A stretch of 64,000 bases of DNA from Acuticoccus mangrovi. GTDB lineage: Bacteria; Pseudomonadota; Alphaproteobacteria; Rhizobiales; Amorphaceae. Both the position numbers and the translations under genes were made by a program. The notes below the pieces were generated by a model. It was not told the origin of the DNA. It saw only the letters and a list, made by a program, of their open reading frames with translations, and made no database searches. This document shows, piece by piece, positions 43,400 to 51,497 of this stretch. Positions within the stretch are counted from its first letter, which is position 1. Each line of letters opens with the position of its first letter. Location: contig NZ_JAEKJA010000011.1 in NCBI RefSeq assembly GCF_016411865.1, positions 62,001 to 126,000 on the forward strand. The letters are read 5' to 3'.

Positions 43400-44347
43400 T
43401 CAGTTCGCCGTGTCGGGCACGGCCATCCCGGCCTCTTCGTAGTATTTCAGCGCCCCCGGGTGGATCTTGCCGGCGATGTTGCCGAGGAAGCTCGGATCGA
43501 CGCCGTTCCACCAGCGCGCGGTCTCGCCGAGCTTGGCCTTCTCCTCCCAGAACGCCTTGGTGAGGGCGTAGGCCGTGTCGTCGTCCATCTGAGTGGTGGT
43601 GTAGGCGATCACCGGCAGCGAGGTGGTGACGACGTCCGCGTCCTGGCCCGGATAGGTGCCGGCGGGGATGACGACGCGGGTCGACCCGGTCTTCGCGATC
43701 TCGTCGTCGCTCATCGAGATGATGGTGACGCCGGTACCCGCGGCCGCCTCGATCACGTTCGGCGCGGGGAAGGAGCCCGCCGTCACGAAGGCGTCGATCT
43801 GGCCGTTCTTCAGCGCCGCGACGGCGTTGTTGAGCTCGGCGTCGGCGATCTCCACCTTGTCGGTCAGATCGAACAGGCCGATATATTTCTCACCCTCGCG
43901 GGCGCCGAAGGAGCCCTTGCCGAGGAGCAGGGTGTGGCCGGCGAGGTCGGGGAGGCTCTCGATGCCCTCGTCGTCGCGCGCGACGAAGTGCATCGTCAGC
44001 GAGGGGATCGGGAAGAGCGCGCGGATCTCGGCGAATTTCGGGTTGGCGCGCGCCTCGAACATTGCCTTGCCGTCGCGCGCGAGGCCCACCAGCGAGGGCG
44101 GCGAGGTGAACACGTAGTCGCCGCCGCGCACGGCCGCTTCCATCACGTTCTGCACCGAGCCCTGGCTCTCCTCCACCGTCACCGACACGTCGCCGGCCTT
44201 CATGGCCTCGGCGAGCTGCACGGCCATCTGATAGTAGGAGGAGCCGCTCTTGGCGGACTTGAAGGTGACGCGGGTCTGCGCGTCGGCAGCGGGCGCGGCC
44301 GCCATGGCGAGCGCCATCGCTGCGGCGGCGATTATGGAAAGACGCAT
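43400..44347 (-). CDS. TAXI family TRAP transporter solute-binding protein
   Basis: The 315-residue product has a signal peptide (MRLSIIAAAAMALAMAAAPA) probably cut after ADA at residue 23. The mature part begins TRVTFKSAKSGSSYYQMAVQLAE, with SQGSVQNVMEAAVRGGDYVFTS in pieces, LGKGSFGAREGEKYIG and FVTAGSFPAPNVIEAA, all characteristic of TAXI proteins. It delivers substrate to the fused permease just downstream. The ATG at 44347 is supported by GGGAGG 5-6 bases upstream; a Met 7 codons earlier would overlap that site and was rejected. Confidence 0.92.
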   Translation of the reverse strand: MRLSIIAAAAMALAMAAAPAADAQTRVTFKSAKSGSSYYQMAVQLAEAMKAGDVSVTVEESQGSVQNVMEAAVRGGDYVFTSPPSLVGLARDGKAMFEARANPKFAEIRALFPIPSLTMHFVARDDEGIESLPDLAGHTLLLGKGSFGAREGEKYIGLFDLTDKVEIADAELNNAVAALKNGQIDAFVTAGSFPAPNVIEAAAGTGVTIISMSDDEIAKTGSTRVVIPAGTYPGQDADVVTTSLPVIAYTTTQMDDDTAYALTKAFWEEKAKLGETARWWNGVDPSFLGNIAGKIHPGALKYYEEAGMAVPDTAN

Positions 44348-44373
44348 GAAAGCCTCCCTCAGAGTCATCATTC

Positions 44374-44400
44374 TTGTATAGCGGTGGGGGCCGTACGGCC
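44374..44400 (-). promoter_or_regulatory. Promoter and palindrome upstream of the TAXI-TRAP genes
   Basis: On the minus strand TATACA (44374-44379) is a good -10 element 26 bases before the TAXI ATG. At the expected -35 position lies a perfect 12-base palindrome GGCCGTACGGCC (44389-44400) rather than a TTGACA-like hexamer. An operator for an activator or repressor is plausible. No regulator gene is adjacent. Confidence 0.4.
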
Positions 44401-44542
44401 GACGGATTGCAGCGGATGTGGCACGGCTCGTTCGACAAAGGCAAGCGTCGGCACGCATGGCAGGACGCCGCGCGCCGCGCTGAACCAATGCGGGCCCTTC
44501 GCCGTTCATTGCGCACAACCGGGGCGACCCCAAGGACCTCGC

Positions 44543-45667
44543 ATGAAACGCTTCTATTGCAACAATTGCGGCAACGAGGTGCATTTCGAGAGCACCGAAT
44601 GTGTGACGTGCCATCAGATTCTCGGCTACGAGCCCGTCTCGGCGACGATGCTCGCCACCACCCGCGGCGAGGCATGGCACGGCTCGGACGGTGCCGAGTA
44701 CAACGTGTGCGCCAACATGAGCGCCATCGGCTGCAACTGGCTCGTGCCGGCGGGCGGTCCGGACACGCTGTGCATCGCCTGCCGGCACAACCACACCATT
44801 CCGGACCTGTCGCAGCCGCAGAACCAGGAGCGCTGGCGCCGTCTCGAGGCGGCCAAGCGGCGCCTCTTCTATTCGCTGCTGCGCTGGAACCTGCCGCTGC
44901 CCATGCGCCAGGTCGACGGCGATGGCGGCCTCGCCTTCGACTTCCTCGCCGACACCGTCAATCCCGACGGCTCGGTGACGCCGGTGCTGACCGGCCACGC
45001 CGACGGGCTCATCACCATCAACATCGCCGAGGGCGACGATGCCGAGCGCGAGCGTCGCCGCACCGACATGGGCGAGCCCTACCGCACGCTCGTCGGCCAC
45101 TTCCGCCACGAGATCGGCCACTATTATTGGGATCGTCTGGTGCGTGACGGAGGGCCGCTCGACGCCTTCCGTGCTCTCTTCGGCGACGAGCGGATCGACT
45201 ATGGCGAAGCGCTGCAGCGCCACTACGCCGAGGGCGCGCCCTTCGACTGGGCCGACAACTACATCTCCACCTACGCCGCGGCCCATCCCTGGGAGGACTT
45301 CGCCGAGACCTTCGCCCACTATCTCCACATGGTGGACGCGCTGGAGACCGCCCACGCCTACGGCCTCCTGGTGCAGCCGGGCTACGGGTCGGAGCCGGGC
45401 GAGGTGATGGAGAACCCCTACAACATCACCACCATCGATGCGCTGATCGCCGCCTTCGTACCGATCACGGTGGCGATGAACGCGATCAACCGGTCGATGG
45501 GCCAGCCCGACCTCTACCCCTTCGTGCTGTCGCGTCCGGTGGAGGAGAAGCTCGGCTTCGTCCACCGTCTCATCCACCAGTGGGATGCGGCCGCCGCGGA
45601 GACGCTCTCCCTCGACCCGGCGATGCTTGACGCCGCACGTGCTCCGCGACGACGCTGGTTTCTCTGA
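44543..45667 (+). CDS. Zinc-ribbon protein with putative Mx-type metallopeptidase domain
   Basis: The 374-residue protein opens with two four-cysteine clusters: C6, C9, C20, C23 and C56, C64, C77, C80, fitting zinc ribbons. A helical segment follows (95-120), then a peptidase-like domain with HEIGH at 189-193 in FRHEIGHYYWDRLV and a likely third zinc ligand in WEDFAETFAHYLH. This order matches a family annotated as zinc-binding metallopeptidase with N-terminal zinc ribbon; no physiological substrate is known to me. There is no signal peptide, so a cytoplasmic role is expected. The ATG at 44543 follows CAAGGACC. It is divergent from the TRAP genes. Confidence 0.8.
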   Translation: MKRFYCNNCGNEVHFESTECVTCHQILGYEPVSATMLATTRGEAWHGSDGAEYNVCANMSAIGCNWLVPAGGPDTLCIACRHNHTIPDLSQPQNQERWRRLEAAKRRLFYSLLRWNLPLPMRQVDGDGGLAFDFLADTVNPDGSVTPVLTGHADGLITINIAEGDDAERERRRTDMGEPYRTLVGHFRHEIGHYYWDRLVRDGGPLDAFRALFGDERIDYGEALQRHYAEGAPFDWADNYISTYAAAHPWEDFAETFAHYLHMVDALETAHAYGLLVQPGYGSEPGEVMENPYNITTIDALIAAFVPITVAMNAINRSMGQPDLYPFVLSRPVEEKLGFVHRLIHQWDAAAAETLSLDPAMLDAARAPRRRWFL

Positions 45668-45701
45668 TAGAGTTGTCCGCCTCGCCAGGAGGAGACCCGC
45701 C

Positions 45702-46190
45702 GTGCTGATCGCCCTCAGACCGCTGGCGCGCCGTCTCGTCGTCGGCGCGCTCTTCGCGGCGCTCCTCGCGCTGGCGCCCCGGGCCGGGCGCGCGCAGGAC
45801 GCGGTCGGCGACATGGCACAGGAAGCGGTCGGCGTGGTCGCCGCGCTCTACGCGGCGCAGGCCTCCTCGCTCGACGCCGGCGACGCGCCGGTCTGGCGCT
45901 CCGCCGAGGCGCCGCACTTCTTCGACGCCGAGGTCGTCGGCCGCCTCGCCGTCGCCGACCTCGACTTCGACCCGATCTACAACGGCCAGGACTTCGAGAT
46001 CACCGAGGTGGAGATCGCCCCCGACGCCGAGGTGACGGCGCTCAGGGGTACCTACTTCGTCAAGGTGCGCTTCCTCAACTTCGGCAGCCCGCAGGAGCTC
46101 ACCTACCTCTTGCGCGCCACCGGGGCGGGCGGCGCGCTAAGGATCGTCGACATCGAGGCGCCGGAGTGGCGCCTCTCCGACCTCATCTGA
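45702..46190 (+). CDS. Small secreted protein, DUF3828-like, function unknown
   Basis: A 162-residue protein with a signal peptide (about residues 1-24, RRLVVGALFAALLALAPRAGRA) and a mature domain beginning QDAVGDMAQEAVGVVAALYAA. The later segments GYLAVADLDFDPIYNGQDFEI-like (seen as DFDPIYNGQDFEITEV), FVKVRFLNFGSPQELTYLL and WRLSDLI resemble DUF3828 proteins, a call made from memory and not firm. The start is GTG at 45702, well supported by GGAGGAG 7 bases upstream. It is 34 bases after the metallopeptidase, so the two are likely co-transcribed; it converges on lysK. Confidence 0.65.
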   Translation: MLIALRPLARRLVVGALFAALLALAPRAGRAQDAVGDMAQEAVGVVAALYAAQASSLDAGDAPVWRSAEAPHFFDAEVVGRLAVADLDFDPIYNGQDFEITEVEIAPDAEVTALRGTYFVKVRFLNFGSPQELTYLLRATGAGGALRIVDIEAPEWRLSDLI

Positions 46191-46200
46191 GGTCCACGCC

Positions 46201-47784
46201 TCAGACCTCCGCCGTGGTGCGGGCGAGCGCCTCGGCGATCATCGCCCGCGTCTCCTCCACGCCGTAGAGCGCCACGAAGGAGCCGAAGCGCGGCCCCTGC
46301 TGTTGGCCGAGGAGCACCTGGTAGAGCGCCCCGAACCACTCGCGCAGCACCTCGAAATGCGCCTTGCCGATGGCGTAGACCTCGTTCTGGATCGCCTCCG
46401 CGTCGGCCGGCATGCCCTCGAGCCGACGGCTGAGCTCCTCGAGAGCAGTGCGCTCGGTCTCGGTCGGCGCCCGGTAGCGCTTCGTCGGCAGCACGAAGTC
46501 GCGATAGTAGGAGAGCGCGTGCGTCACCAGCTTGTCGAGCTCCGGCTCGCTCTCCGGCGTCGCCGCCGGCGCGTAGCGCGAGATGAAGCCCCACAGAACG
46601 CCGCGCTCCTGGGCGTTGGACGCCGAAACGAGGTTGAGGAGCATCGCGAACGAGATCGGCACCGTCGCCGCCGTCTCCGCTCCGCCGGAGATGTGCCAGA
46701 CCGGGTTTTCCAAGCGCTCGGCGAGCCCCTGGTCGGCATACTTCGACGCGAACGTGTAGTACTCGTCGACCGCCTTCGGGATCACGTCGAAGAACAGGCG
46801 CTTCGCCGTCTTCGGCTTCTGGTACATGAAGAGGGCGAGGCTCTCCGGCGAGGCGTAGGTGAGCCACTCCTCCACCGACAGGCCGTTGCCGCGCGACTTG
46901 GAGATCTTCTCGCCCTTGTCGTCGAGAAACAGCTCGTAGTTGAAGCCCTCGGGGGGCGTGCCGCCGATCGCCTTGCAGATGCGGCCGGAGTGGCGCACCG
47001 AATCGATGAGATCCTTGCCCGCCATCTCGTAGTCGACGCCGAGCGCGGCCCAGCGCATCGCCCAGTCAGGCTTCCACTGAAGCTTGGCGTAGCCGCCCGT
47101 GACGGGGGTCTCGAACACCTCGCCCGCCGCGTCCTGCCAGGTGATGGTGCCGGCCGCTGCGTCACGGGCGATGAGCGGCACCTGGCAGACGAGCCGCGTC
47201 TTCGGGTGGATCGGCAGGAAGGGCGAGTAGGTGGCGCGCCGCTCCGGCCCGAGCGTCGGCAGCATGATCGCCATCACCTCGTCGTAGGCGGCGAGGGTCG
47301 CGAGCAGCGCCGTGTCGAAGCGGCCCGAGCGGTAGCACTCGGTGGCGCTCATGAACTCGTAGTCGAAGCCGAACGAATCGAGGAAGCCCCGCAGCCGCGC
47401 GTTGTTGTGGTGGGCGAAGCTCTCGTGGGTGCCGAAGGGGTCCGGCACCTCCGTCAGAGGCCGGCCGAGATAGCCCGCGAGCATCTCCTGGTTGGGCAGG
47501 TTGGTGGGCACCTTCCTGAGGCCGTCCATGTCGTCGGAAAAGGCGACGAGGCGCGTCGGGACGGTGCCGCCGGTCAGCGCGATGAAGGCGTTGCGCACCA
47601 TCGTGGTGCGCGCCACCTCGCCGAAGGTACCGATGTGGGGCAGGCCCGAGGGGCCGTAGCCGGTCTCGAAGACGACCGGCCGGGTCTCGCCGCCGAGGCG
47701 GGCGATGACTTTCCGCGCCTCCTCGAACGGCCAGGCACGGGCGGCCGCCACGATGTCATGGTCGAGGGAGGATAGCGCGCTCAT
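46201..47784 (-). CDS. lysK: Class I lysyl-tRNA synthetase
   Basis: The 527-residue enzyme charges tRNA-Lys but is of the class I Rossmann type, unrelated to the common class II LysS. It has the HIGH-equivalent [12 protein letters not shown] near residue 45-56 and KISKSRGNG at 293-301, with the class I LysRS marks [12 protein letters not shown] and [19 protein letters not shown]. Class I LysRS occurs in archaea, spirochaetes and most alphaproteobacteria, which fits the proposed host. The ATG at 47784 gives [21 protein letters not shown]; an earlier Met lies 15 codons upstream but adds only Arg/Pro-rich sequence. No second lysS is seen in the window. Confidence 0.94.
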   Translation of the reverse strand: MSALSSLDHDIVAAARAWPFEEARKVIARLGGETRPVVFETGYGPSGLPHIGTFGEVARTTMVRNAFIALTGGTVPTRLVAFSDDMDGLRKVPTNLPNQEMLAGYLGRPLTEVPDPFGTHESFAHHNNARLRGFLDSFGFDYEFMSATECYRSGRFDTALLATLAAYDEVMAIMLPTLGPERRATYSPFLPIHPKTRLVCQVPLIARDAAAGTITWQDAAGEVFETPVTGGYAKLQWKPDWAMRWAALGVDYEMAGKDLIDSVRHSGRICKAIGGTPPEGFNYELFLDDKGEKISKSRGNGLSVEEWLTYASPESLALFMYQKPKTAKRLFFDVIPKAVDEYYTFASKYADQGLAERLENPVWHISGGAETAATVPISFAMLLNLVSASNAQERGVLWGFISRYAPAATPESEPELDKLVTHALSYYRDFVLPTKRYRAPTETERTALEELSRRLEGMPADAEAIQNEVYAIGKAHFEVLREWFGALYQVLLGQQQGPRFGSFVALYGVEETRAMIAEALARTTAEV

Positions 47785-47911
47785 TTCGGCTCCGATTGGT
47801 GATTGATGGCCCGCCCGCCGCACCCACACGGTTCGGCTGGGGATGGCAGGCCGCGCAGCCGTAGCACCATCTGGCCGCGGATGCTAAGGGCTAGCTGTCG
47901 GTAAAGGGGCA

Positions 47912-48334
47912 ATGGATCTGATGGAACAGCCAATCTCGCATCATGAGGCGCTCGTCTTCGCCATGGTGACGATGTCCGCCGTGGACCGCACGATGACCGA
48001 CGCGGAGCTGCGCCGTATCGGCGAGATGGTCCAGACGCTGCCGATCTTCGCGGACTTCGACGCCGATCGCCTGGTGAACCTCTCCGAGACCTGCGGCGAG
48101 ATCCTGCAGGAGGACGACGGGCTCGACACCATCCTCGACCTCATCGCCACCTGCACGCCGAAGCAGCTGCACGAGACCGCCTACGCCTTGGCCGTGGAGG
48201 TCGCCGCCGCCGACCTGCGCATCCAGAAGGAGGAGCTGCGCTTCCTCGCGATGCTGCGCGACAAGCTCGACCTCGAGAAGCTGATCGTCGCGGCGATCGA
48301 GCGCGGCGCGCGCGCCCGCCACCGCCGGCTCTAG
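47912..48334 (+). CDS. TerB-like tellurite-resistance-domain protein
   Basis: A 140-residue all-helical acidic protein with the TerB pattern: HHEALVFAMVTMSAVDRTMTDAELRRIGEM in pieces at the N-terminus and YALAVEVAAADLRIQKEELRFL in the second half, where the paired acidic positions (D in SAVDR, AAADLR) bind metal in TerB. Stand-alone TerB proteins of this kind are widespread in alphaproteobacteria without any other ter gene, and none lies here, so tellurite resistance should not be assumed. The ATG at 47912 is preceded by AAAGGGG. It is divergent from lysK and converges on apaG. Confidence 0.8.
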   Translation: MDLMEQPISHHEALVFAMVTMSAVDRTMTDAELRRIGEMVQTLPIFADFDADRLVNLSETCGEILQEDDGLDTILDLIATCTPKQLHETAYALAVEVAAADLRIQKEELRFLAMLRDKLDLEKLIVAAIERGARARHRRL

Positions 48335-48359
48335 CCGCTCGGCTCGCCGCCGCCCCCCG

Positions 48360-48752
48360 TCAGTTCATCGTCGGCCGCGCGTCGGGCAGGTCCAGCGAGA
48401 AGGCGGGGATGTCCACGAAGAAGCGCTCGCCGGTCTCCCGCTCCATCTCGTAGCTGCCGACCATGATGCCCGACGGCGTCGTCAGCGGGCAGCCGGAGGT
48501 ATAGCGGAAGGCGCCGCCGGGGGTGAGCGTGGGCTGCTCGCCCACGACGCCGGCGCCGCGCACCTCCTCCACCTCGCCATTGGCGTTGGTGATGGTCCAC
48601 TGGCGATTGCGCAGCCGCACCGTCTCGCCGCCCAGATTGCGGATCTCCACCTCGTAGGCCCAGACGTAGCGGCGGCGCTCCGGCGAGGAGTGCTCGGGCA
48701 GGAAGCTCGGCTCGACGGTCACCTGAATGTGGTTCGTGACCTTTTGATACAT
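48360..48752 (-). CDS. apaG: Co2+/Mg2+ efflux-associated protein ApaG
   Basis: The 130-residue product is a single ApaG domain (fibronectin-III-like fold): YVWAYEVEIRNLGGETVRLRNRQW, followed by VRGAGVVGEQPTLTPGGAF in pieces and SGCPLTTPSGIMVGSYEM, the diagnostic signature. ApaG was linked to cobalt and magnesium homeostasis through genetics in enterics; its biochemical role is unclear. The ATG at 48752 gives MYQKVTNHIQVTVEPSFL, the family N-terminus. A longer frame upstream is shadow. It is divergent from the CDP-alcohol phosphotransferase gene. Confidence 0.94.
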   Translation of the reverse strand: MYQKVTNHIQVTVEPSFLPEHSSPERRRYVWAYEVEIRNLGGETVRLRNRQWTITNANGEVEEVRGAGVVGEQPTLTPGGAFRYTSGCPLTTPSGIMVGSYEMERETGERFFVDIPAFSLDLPDARPTMN

Positions 48753-48842
48753 GACGCGAGCCCCCTCGATACACGGTTCGGCCGGCGTCGCCGGTCGACC
48801 TTGGCGCGCCGGCAATTGTTGCACCGGCGCCGGCAGAACGCC

Positions 48843-49583
48843 ATGGCCAACTATCGCGCGGCCGCCGCCTTGCGTCGCACCCGCAAGCAGCGCAATCATC
48901 TTGCTGTGTTTGATACAATGTTGCGGCCCATCATCGATCGACCCCTCAATTTCGCGGCGCGACGCTTCGTGCCGGCGGAGGTGTCGGCCAACTCGGTCAC
49001 GACCGCCGGCCTCGCCATGGGCCTGGTGGCTGCGGTCGCTATCGCCATCGGCTGGTTCTGGCTCGCCGTGATCCTGATCGTCGCCAACCGCCTCGCCGAC
49101 GGTCTCGACGGCGCCATCGCGCGCCAGCACGGCACCACCGCGCTCGGCGGCTATCTCGACATCGTGTTCGACTTCCTGTTCTACGGCGCGGTCCCGCTCG
49201 CCTTCGCGCTGCACGATCCCGCGCGCAACGCGCTCCCCGCCGTCGTGCTCCTCGCGGCCTTCTACGCCAACGGGGCGACCTTCCTCGCCTATGCCGGCCT
49301 CGCCGCCGAGCAGAACCTCACCACCGACGCTCAGGGCAAGAAGAGCATCTATTATCTCGCCGGCCTCGCCGAGGGGGCCGAAACCATCGCGATCTTCCTG
49401 CTGATGGCGTTGTGGCCGTCCGGCTTCATCTGGCTCGCCTACGCCTTCGCCGCGCTCTGCTTCGCCTCCGCCCTCGGCCGCATCCTCTCCGTGGTGGAGC
49501 GGGAGACCGTGGCGCGTCTCCTCGCCGCCCCGCGGATCCCGGCCGGGCCCGTGCCGCCCACCGCCCCGCCCGCCGATGGCTGA
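48843..49583 (+). CDS. CDP-alcohol phosphatidyltransferase family membrane protein
   Basis: The 246-residue protein has the CDP-alcohol signature with its eight conserved residues, ADGLDGAIAR (85-94) then LGGYLDIVFDFLFYG (101-115), in which D86, D89, D106 and D110 bind metal and catalyse headgroup transfer. About five to six membrane helices are visible. The headgroup (glycerol phosphate, inositol, serine, or other) cannot be told. The start is uncertain: ATG 48843 has no clear ribosome site; GTG 48906 would give VFDTMLRPIIDRPL, closer to the short N-terminus of relatives. Its end overlaps the kinase-like gene by 8 bases. Confidence 0.85.
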   Translation: MANYRAAAALRRTRKQRNHLAVFDTMLRPIIDRPLNFAARRFVPAEVSANSVTTAGLAMGLVAAVAIAIGWFWLAVILIVANRLADGLDGAIARQHGTTALGGYLDIVFDFLFYGAVPLAFALHDPARNALPAVVLLAAFYANGATFLAYAGLAAEQNLTTDAQGKKSIYYLAGLAEGAETIAIFLLMALWPSGFIWLAYAFAALCFASALGRILSVVERETVARLLAAPRIPAGPVPPTAPPADG

Positions 49584-50646
49584 CGATCGCGCGGCCCGGT
49601 TCTCGGGCGTACGCGAGGTTCCCGACCGCCTCAGCATCGACGCTGAGCGGCTCGCGGGCTTTCTCGCCACCGTGATCCCCGGCTTCGCCGGTCCGCTCCG
49701 GGTGCGCCAGTTCAAAGGTGGCCAGTCGAACCCGACCTACCTCGTGGAGGCGGCCGATCGAACGCTGGTGCTGCGCCGCAAGCCGCCGGGAACGTTGCTC
49801 GCCAGTGCCCACGCCGTCGACCGCGAGGCGCGGGTGATGTCGGCGCTGTCGGCCGCCGGCTTTCCGACGCCGCACGTCTTCGCCTATTGCGAGGACCCCG
49901 AGGTCATCGGCACGCCCTTCTTCGTGATGGAGCACGTCGCCGGCCGCATCATCTGGGACCCGGCCATTCCCGGCGCGACGCCGGCCGAGCGCGGCGCGCT
50001 CTATCGGGACATGGGCGACACCCTCGCCGATCTCCACCGCATCGCCCCGTCGACCATCGGCCTCACCACCTTCGGCCGGTCCGAGGGATACGTGCACCGC
50101 CAGATCACCCGATGGAGCCGCCAATATGGCGTCTCAGCCACCATCGAGATCCCCGAGATGGACCGGCTGATGGCGTTCCTGCCCAGCGTGGACTGGCCGG
50201 ACCATCCTCCCGCGGTGGTCCACGGCGACTATCGGATCGACAATCTCATCTTCGCCGCCGACACGGCGAAGGTGCGTGCCGTGCTCGACTGGGAGCTCGC
50301 CACCCTCGGCGATCCGGTGGCCGACTTCGCCTACCACGCCATGAGCTTCGTGATGCCCCGCCGCAATGCCGCGACGGGGACGCTCGAAGGCCTCGACCTC
50401 GCCGCTCTCGGCATTCCGCCGCTCGAGGAGTACGTCGCCCGCTACGAAGCGCGCACCGGCCTCGCCGTGGCCGGCATGCTCGACCTCTACCTCGCCTACA
50501 ACCTCTTCCGCTTCGCCGCGATCATCCAGGGTATCGTCGGCCGGGTGCGCGACGGCACCGCCACCAGCGAGACGCCCTACACCATCGACAGCGTGATCCC
50601 CCTCGCCGAGGCGGGATGGGAGCGGGCGCGCCGGGCCGGCGCCTGA
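49576..50646 (+). CDS. APH-type phosphotransferase family protein (ACAD10-like kinase)
   Basis: A 356-residue aminoglycoside-phosphotransferase-fold protein: N-lobe with QFKGGQSNPTYLVEA and VLRRKPPGTLLASAHAVDRE, catalytic loop VVHGDYRIDNLIF, and metal site VLDWELATLGDPVADFAY. These motifs match the ACAD10/11-like group, kinases that act on 4-hydroxy fatty acids or related acyl-CoA substrates in animals; bacterial members often sit near acyl-CoA dehydrogenases, which are absent here. It is not an antibiotic-resistance gene on this evidence. The ATG at 49576 overlaps the previous gene by 8 bases. Its final codons begin the 24-bp repeat region. Confidence 0.85.
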   Translation: MADDRAARFSGVREVPDRLSIDAERLAGFLATVIPGFAGPLRVRQFKGGQSNPTYLVEAADRTLVLRRKPPGTLLASAHAVDREARVMSALSAAGFPTPHVFAYCEDPEVIGTPFFVMEHVAGRIIWDPAIPGATPAERGALYRDMGDTLADLHRIAPSTIGLTTFGRSEGYVHRQITRWSRQYGVSATIEIPEMDRLMAFLPSVDWPDHPPAVVHGDYRIDNLIFAADTAKVRAVLDWELATLGDPVADFAYHAMSFVMPRRNAATGTLEGLDLAALGIPPLEEYVARYEARTGLAVAGMLDLYLAYNLFRFAAIIQGIVGRVRDGTATSETPYTIDSVIPLAEAGWERARRAGA

Positions 50647-50736
50647 GCGCCGCACGTCACGTGCGCCTGAGCGCCGCGCATGATCGGCGCGGGGGCGCGG
50701 CAAGCCATGAGCGCGTGAGCGCGGCAAGCCGATTGA
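50641..50736. repeat. Four tandem degenerate 24-bp repeats before the GntR promoter
   Basis: Four 24-base units start at 50641, 50665, 50689 and 50713. Units 1 and 2 share GCCTGAGCGCCGC exactly; units 3 and 4 share GCGCGGCAAGCC exactly; units 1, 2 and 4 share TGAGCGC in register. The first unit starts in the last sense codon of the APH gene and the last runs into the TTGACA of the next promoter. The regular period means a tandem duplication of an intergenic or operator element. Confidence 0.7.
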
Positions 50737-50766
50737 CAATGATTCCAATGAGCATACCGTATACGG
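50733..50766 (+). promoter_or_regulatory. Promoter and palindromic operator of the GntR cassette
   Basis: TTGACA (50733-50738) is a perfect -35 element in an AT-rich patch. The expected -10 zone is covered by a perfect 10-base palindrome CCGTATACGG (50757-50766). GntR-family repressors of the FCD type usually bind short palindromes with a GTATAC-like core over their own promoters, so this is a natural autoregulatory site. No ideal -10 hexamer at 16-18 bases is seen. Confidence 0.5.
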
Positions 50767-50801
50767 ATTAGCCGCGCCGCGGCATCGCGTCCGGAGGTCG
50801 C

Positions 50802-51497
50802 GTGAGCATCGCCAAGCTCGACGTCGAGCCCATCGAAAAGGCGACCAGCCTGCGCGAGCGGATCTACCGCGACCTTCTCACCCGTCTGCAGCGTTCCGAG
50901 TTCGGCGAGGACGACCGGCTCGTCGACACCGACATCGCCCGTCTCTACGGCACGAGCCGCATGCCGGCCCGCGAAGCCCTGCTGCAGCTCGTCAACGAAG
51001 GCTATCTCGAAGGCACCACGCGCGGCTTCACCCTGCCGCGCCTCTCGATCGAGGACATTCGCGACATCTTCGAGGTGCGCAAGCTCCTGGAGCCGCGTGC
51101 GGCCGGCCAGGCGGCGCTGTCGCTCGACGGTGCCGCGCTACGCGCGCTGCGGGGCGCGCTCGACGAGGCCGGCCGTGCCGCCCGGGCCGGCGACCTGCAG
51201 GCGATGATCGCGGCCAACATCACCTTCCGCAACACCTGGCTCGGCCACGTGCGCAACGCGCGGCTCGCGAGCACCATCGCCCGCTTCGTCGACCACGTGC
51301 AGACCGTGCGCCTCGAAACGCTGAAGCGTCCCGCCACCCAGCGCGTGGTGGCCGAGGGCCTCGCCGAGATCTTCGCCGCCTTCGAGGCGCGCGACGCCCT
51401 CTCGGCGAGCGATCGCATGGCCGCCTTCCTCGGCGCCGCGGAGGCGGCCTTCTTCTCCATCCGCGCCGGGCATCAGCACGACGGAGCCCTGCGGTGA
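50802..51497 (+). CDS. GntR family transcriptional regulator with FCD domain
   Basis: A 231-residue regulator with an N-terminal winged helix (about 12-80: LRERIYRDLLTRLQRSEF, DTDIARLYGTSRMPAREALLQL) and a C-terminal FCD effector domain (90-215: IFEVRKLLEPRAAGQAAL, FRNTWLGHVRNARLASTI). FCD domains bind small carboxylic acids, often with a metal. It likely represses the downstream genes until a substrate is present. GTG at 50802 is preceded by GGAGG (50793-50797). Its stop shares GTGA with the oxidoreductase start, tying it into the operon. Confidence 0.9.
   Translation: MSIAKLDVEPIEKATSLRERIYRDLLTRLQRSEFGEDDRLVDTDIARLYGTSRMPAREALLQLVNEGYLEGTTRGFTLPRLSIEDIRDIFEVRKLLEPRAAGQAALSLDGAALRALRGALDEAGRAARAGDLQAMIAANITFRNTWLGHVRNARLASTIARFVDHVQTVRLETLKRPATQRVVAEGLAEIFAAFEARDALSASDRMAAFLGAAEAAFFSIRAGHQHDGALR

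Noticed and set aside
47912-48334. Tellurite resistance operon
   Set aside because: Only a stand-alone TerB-like domain is present; terC, terD or terZ genes are absent, and solitary TerB proteins are common.
49576-50646. Aminoglycoside resistance gene
   Set aside because: The kinase fold is shared, but the motifs fit the ACAD10/11-like group and there is no mobile context.
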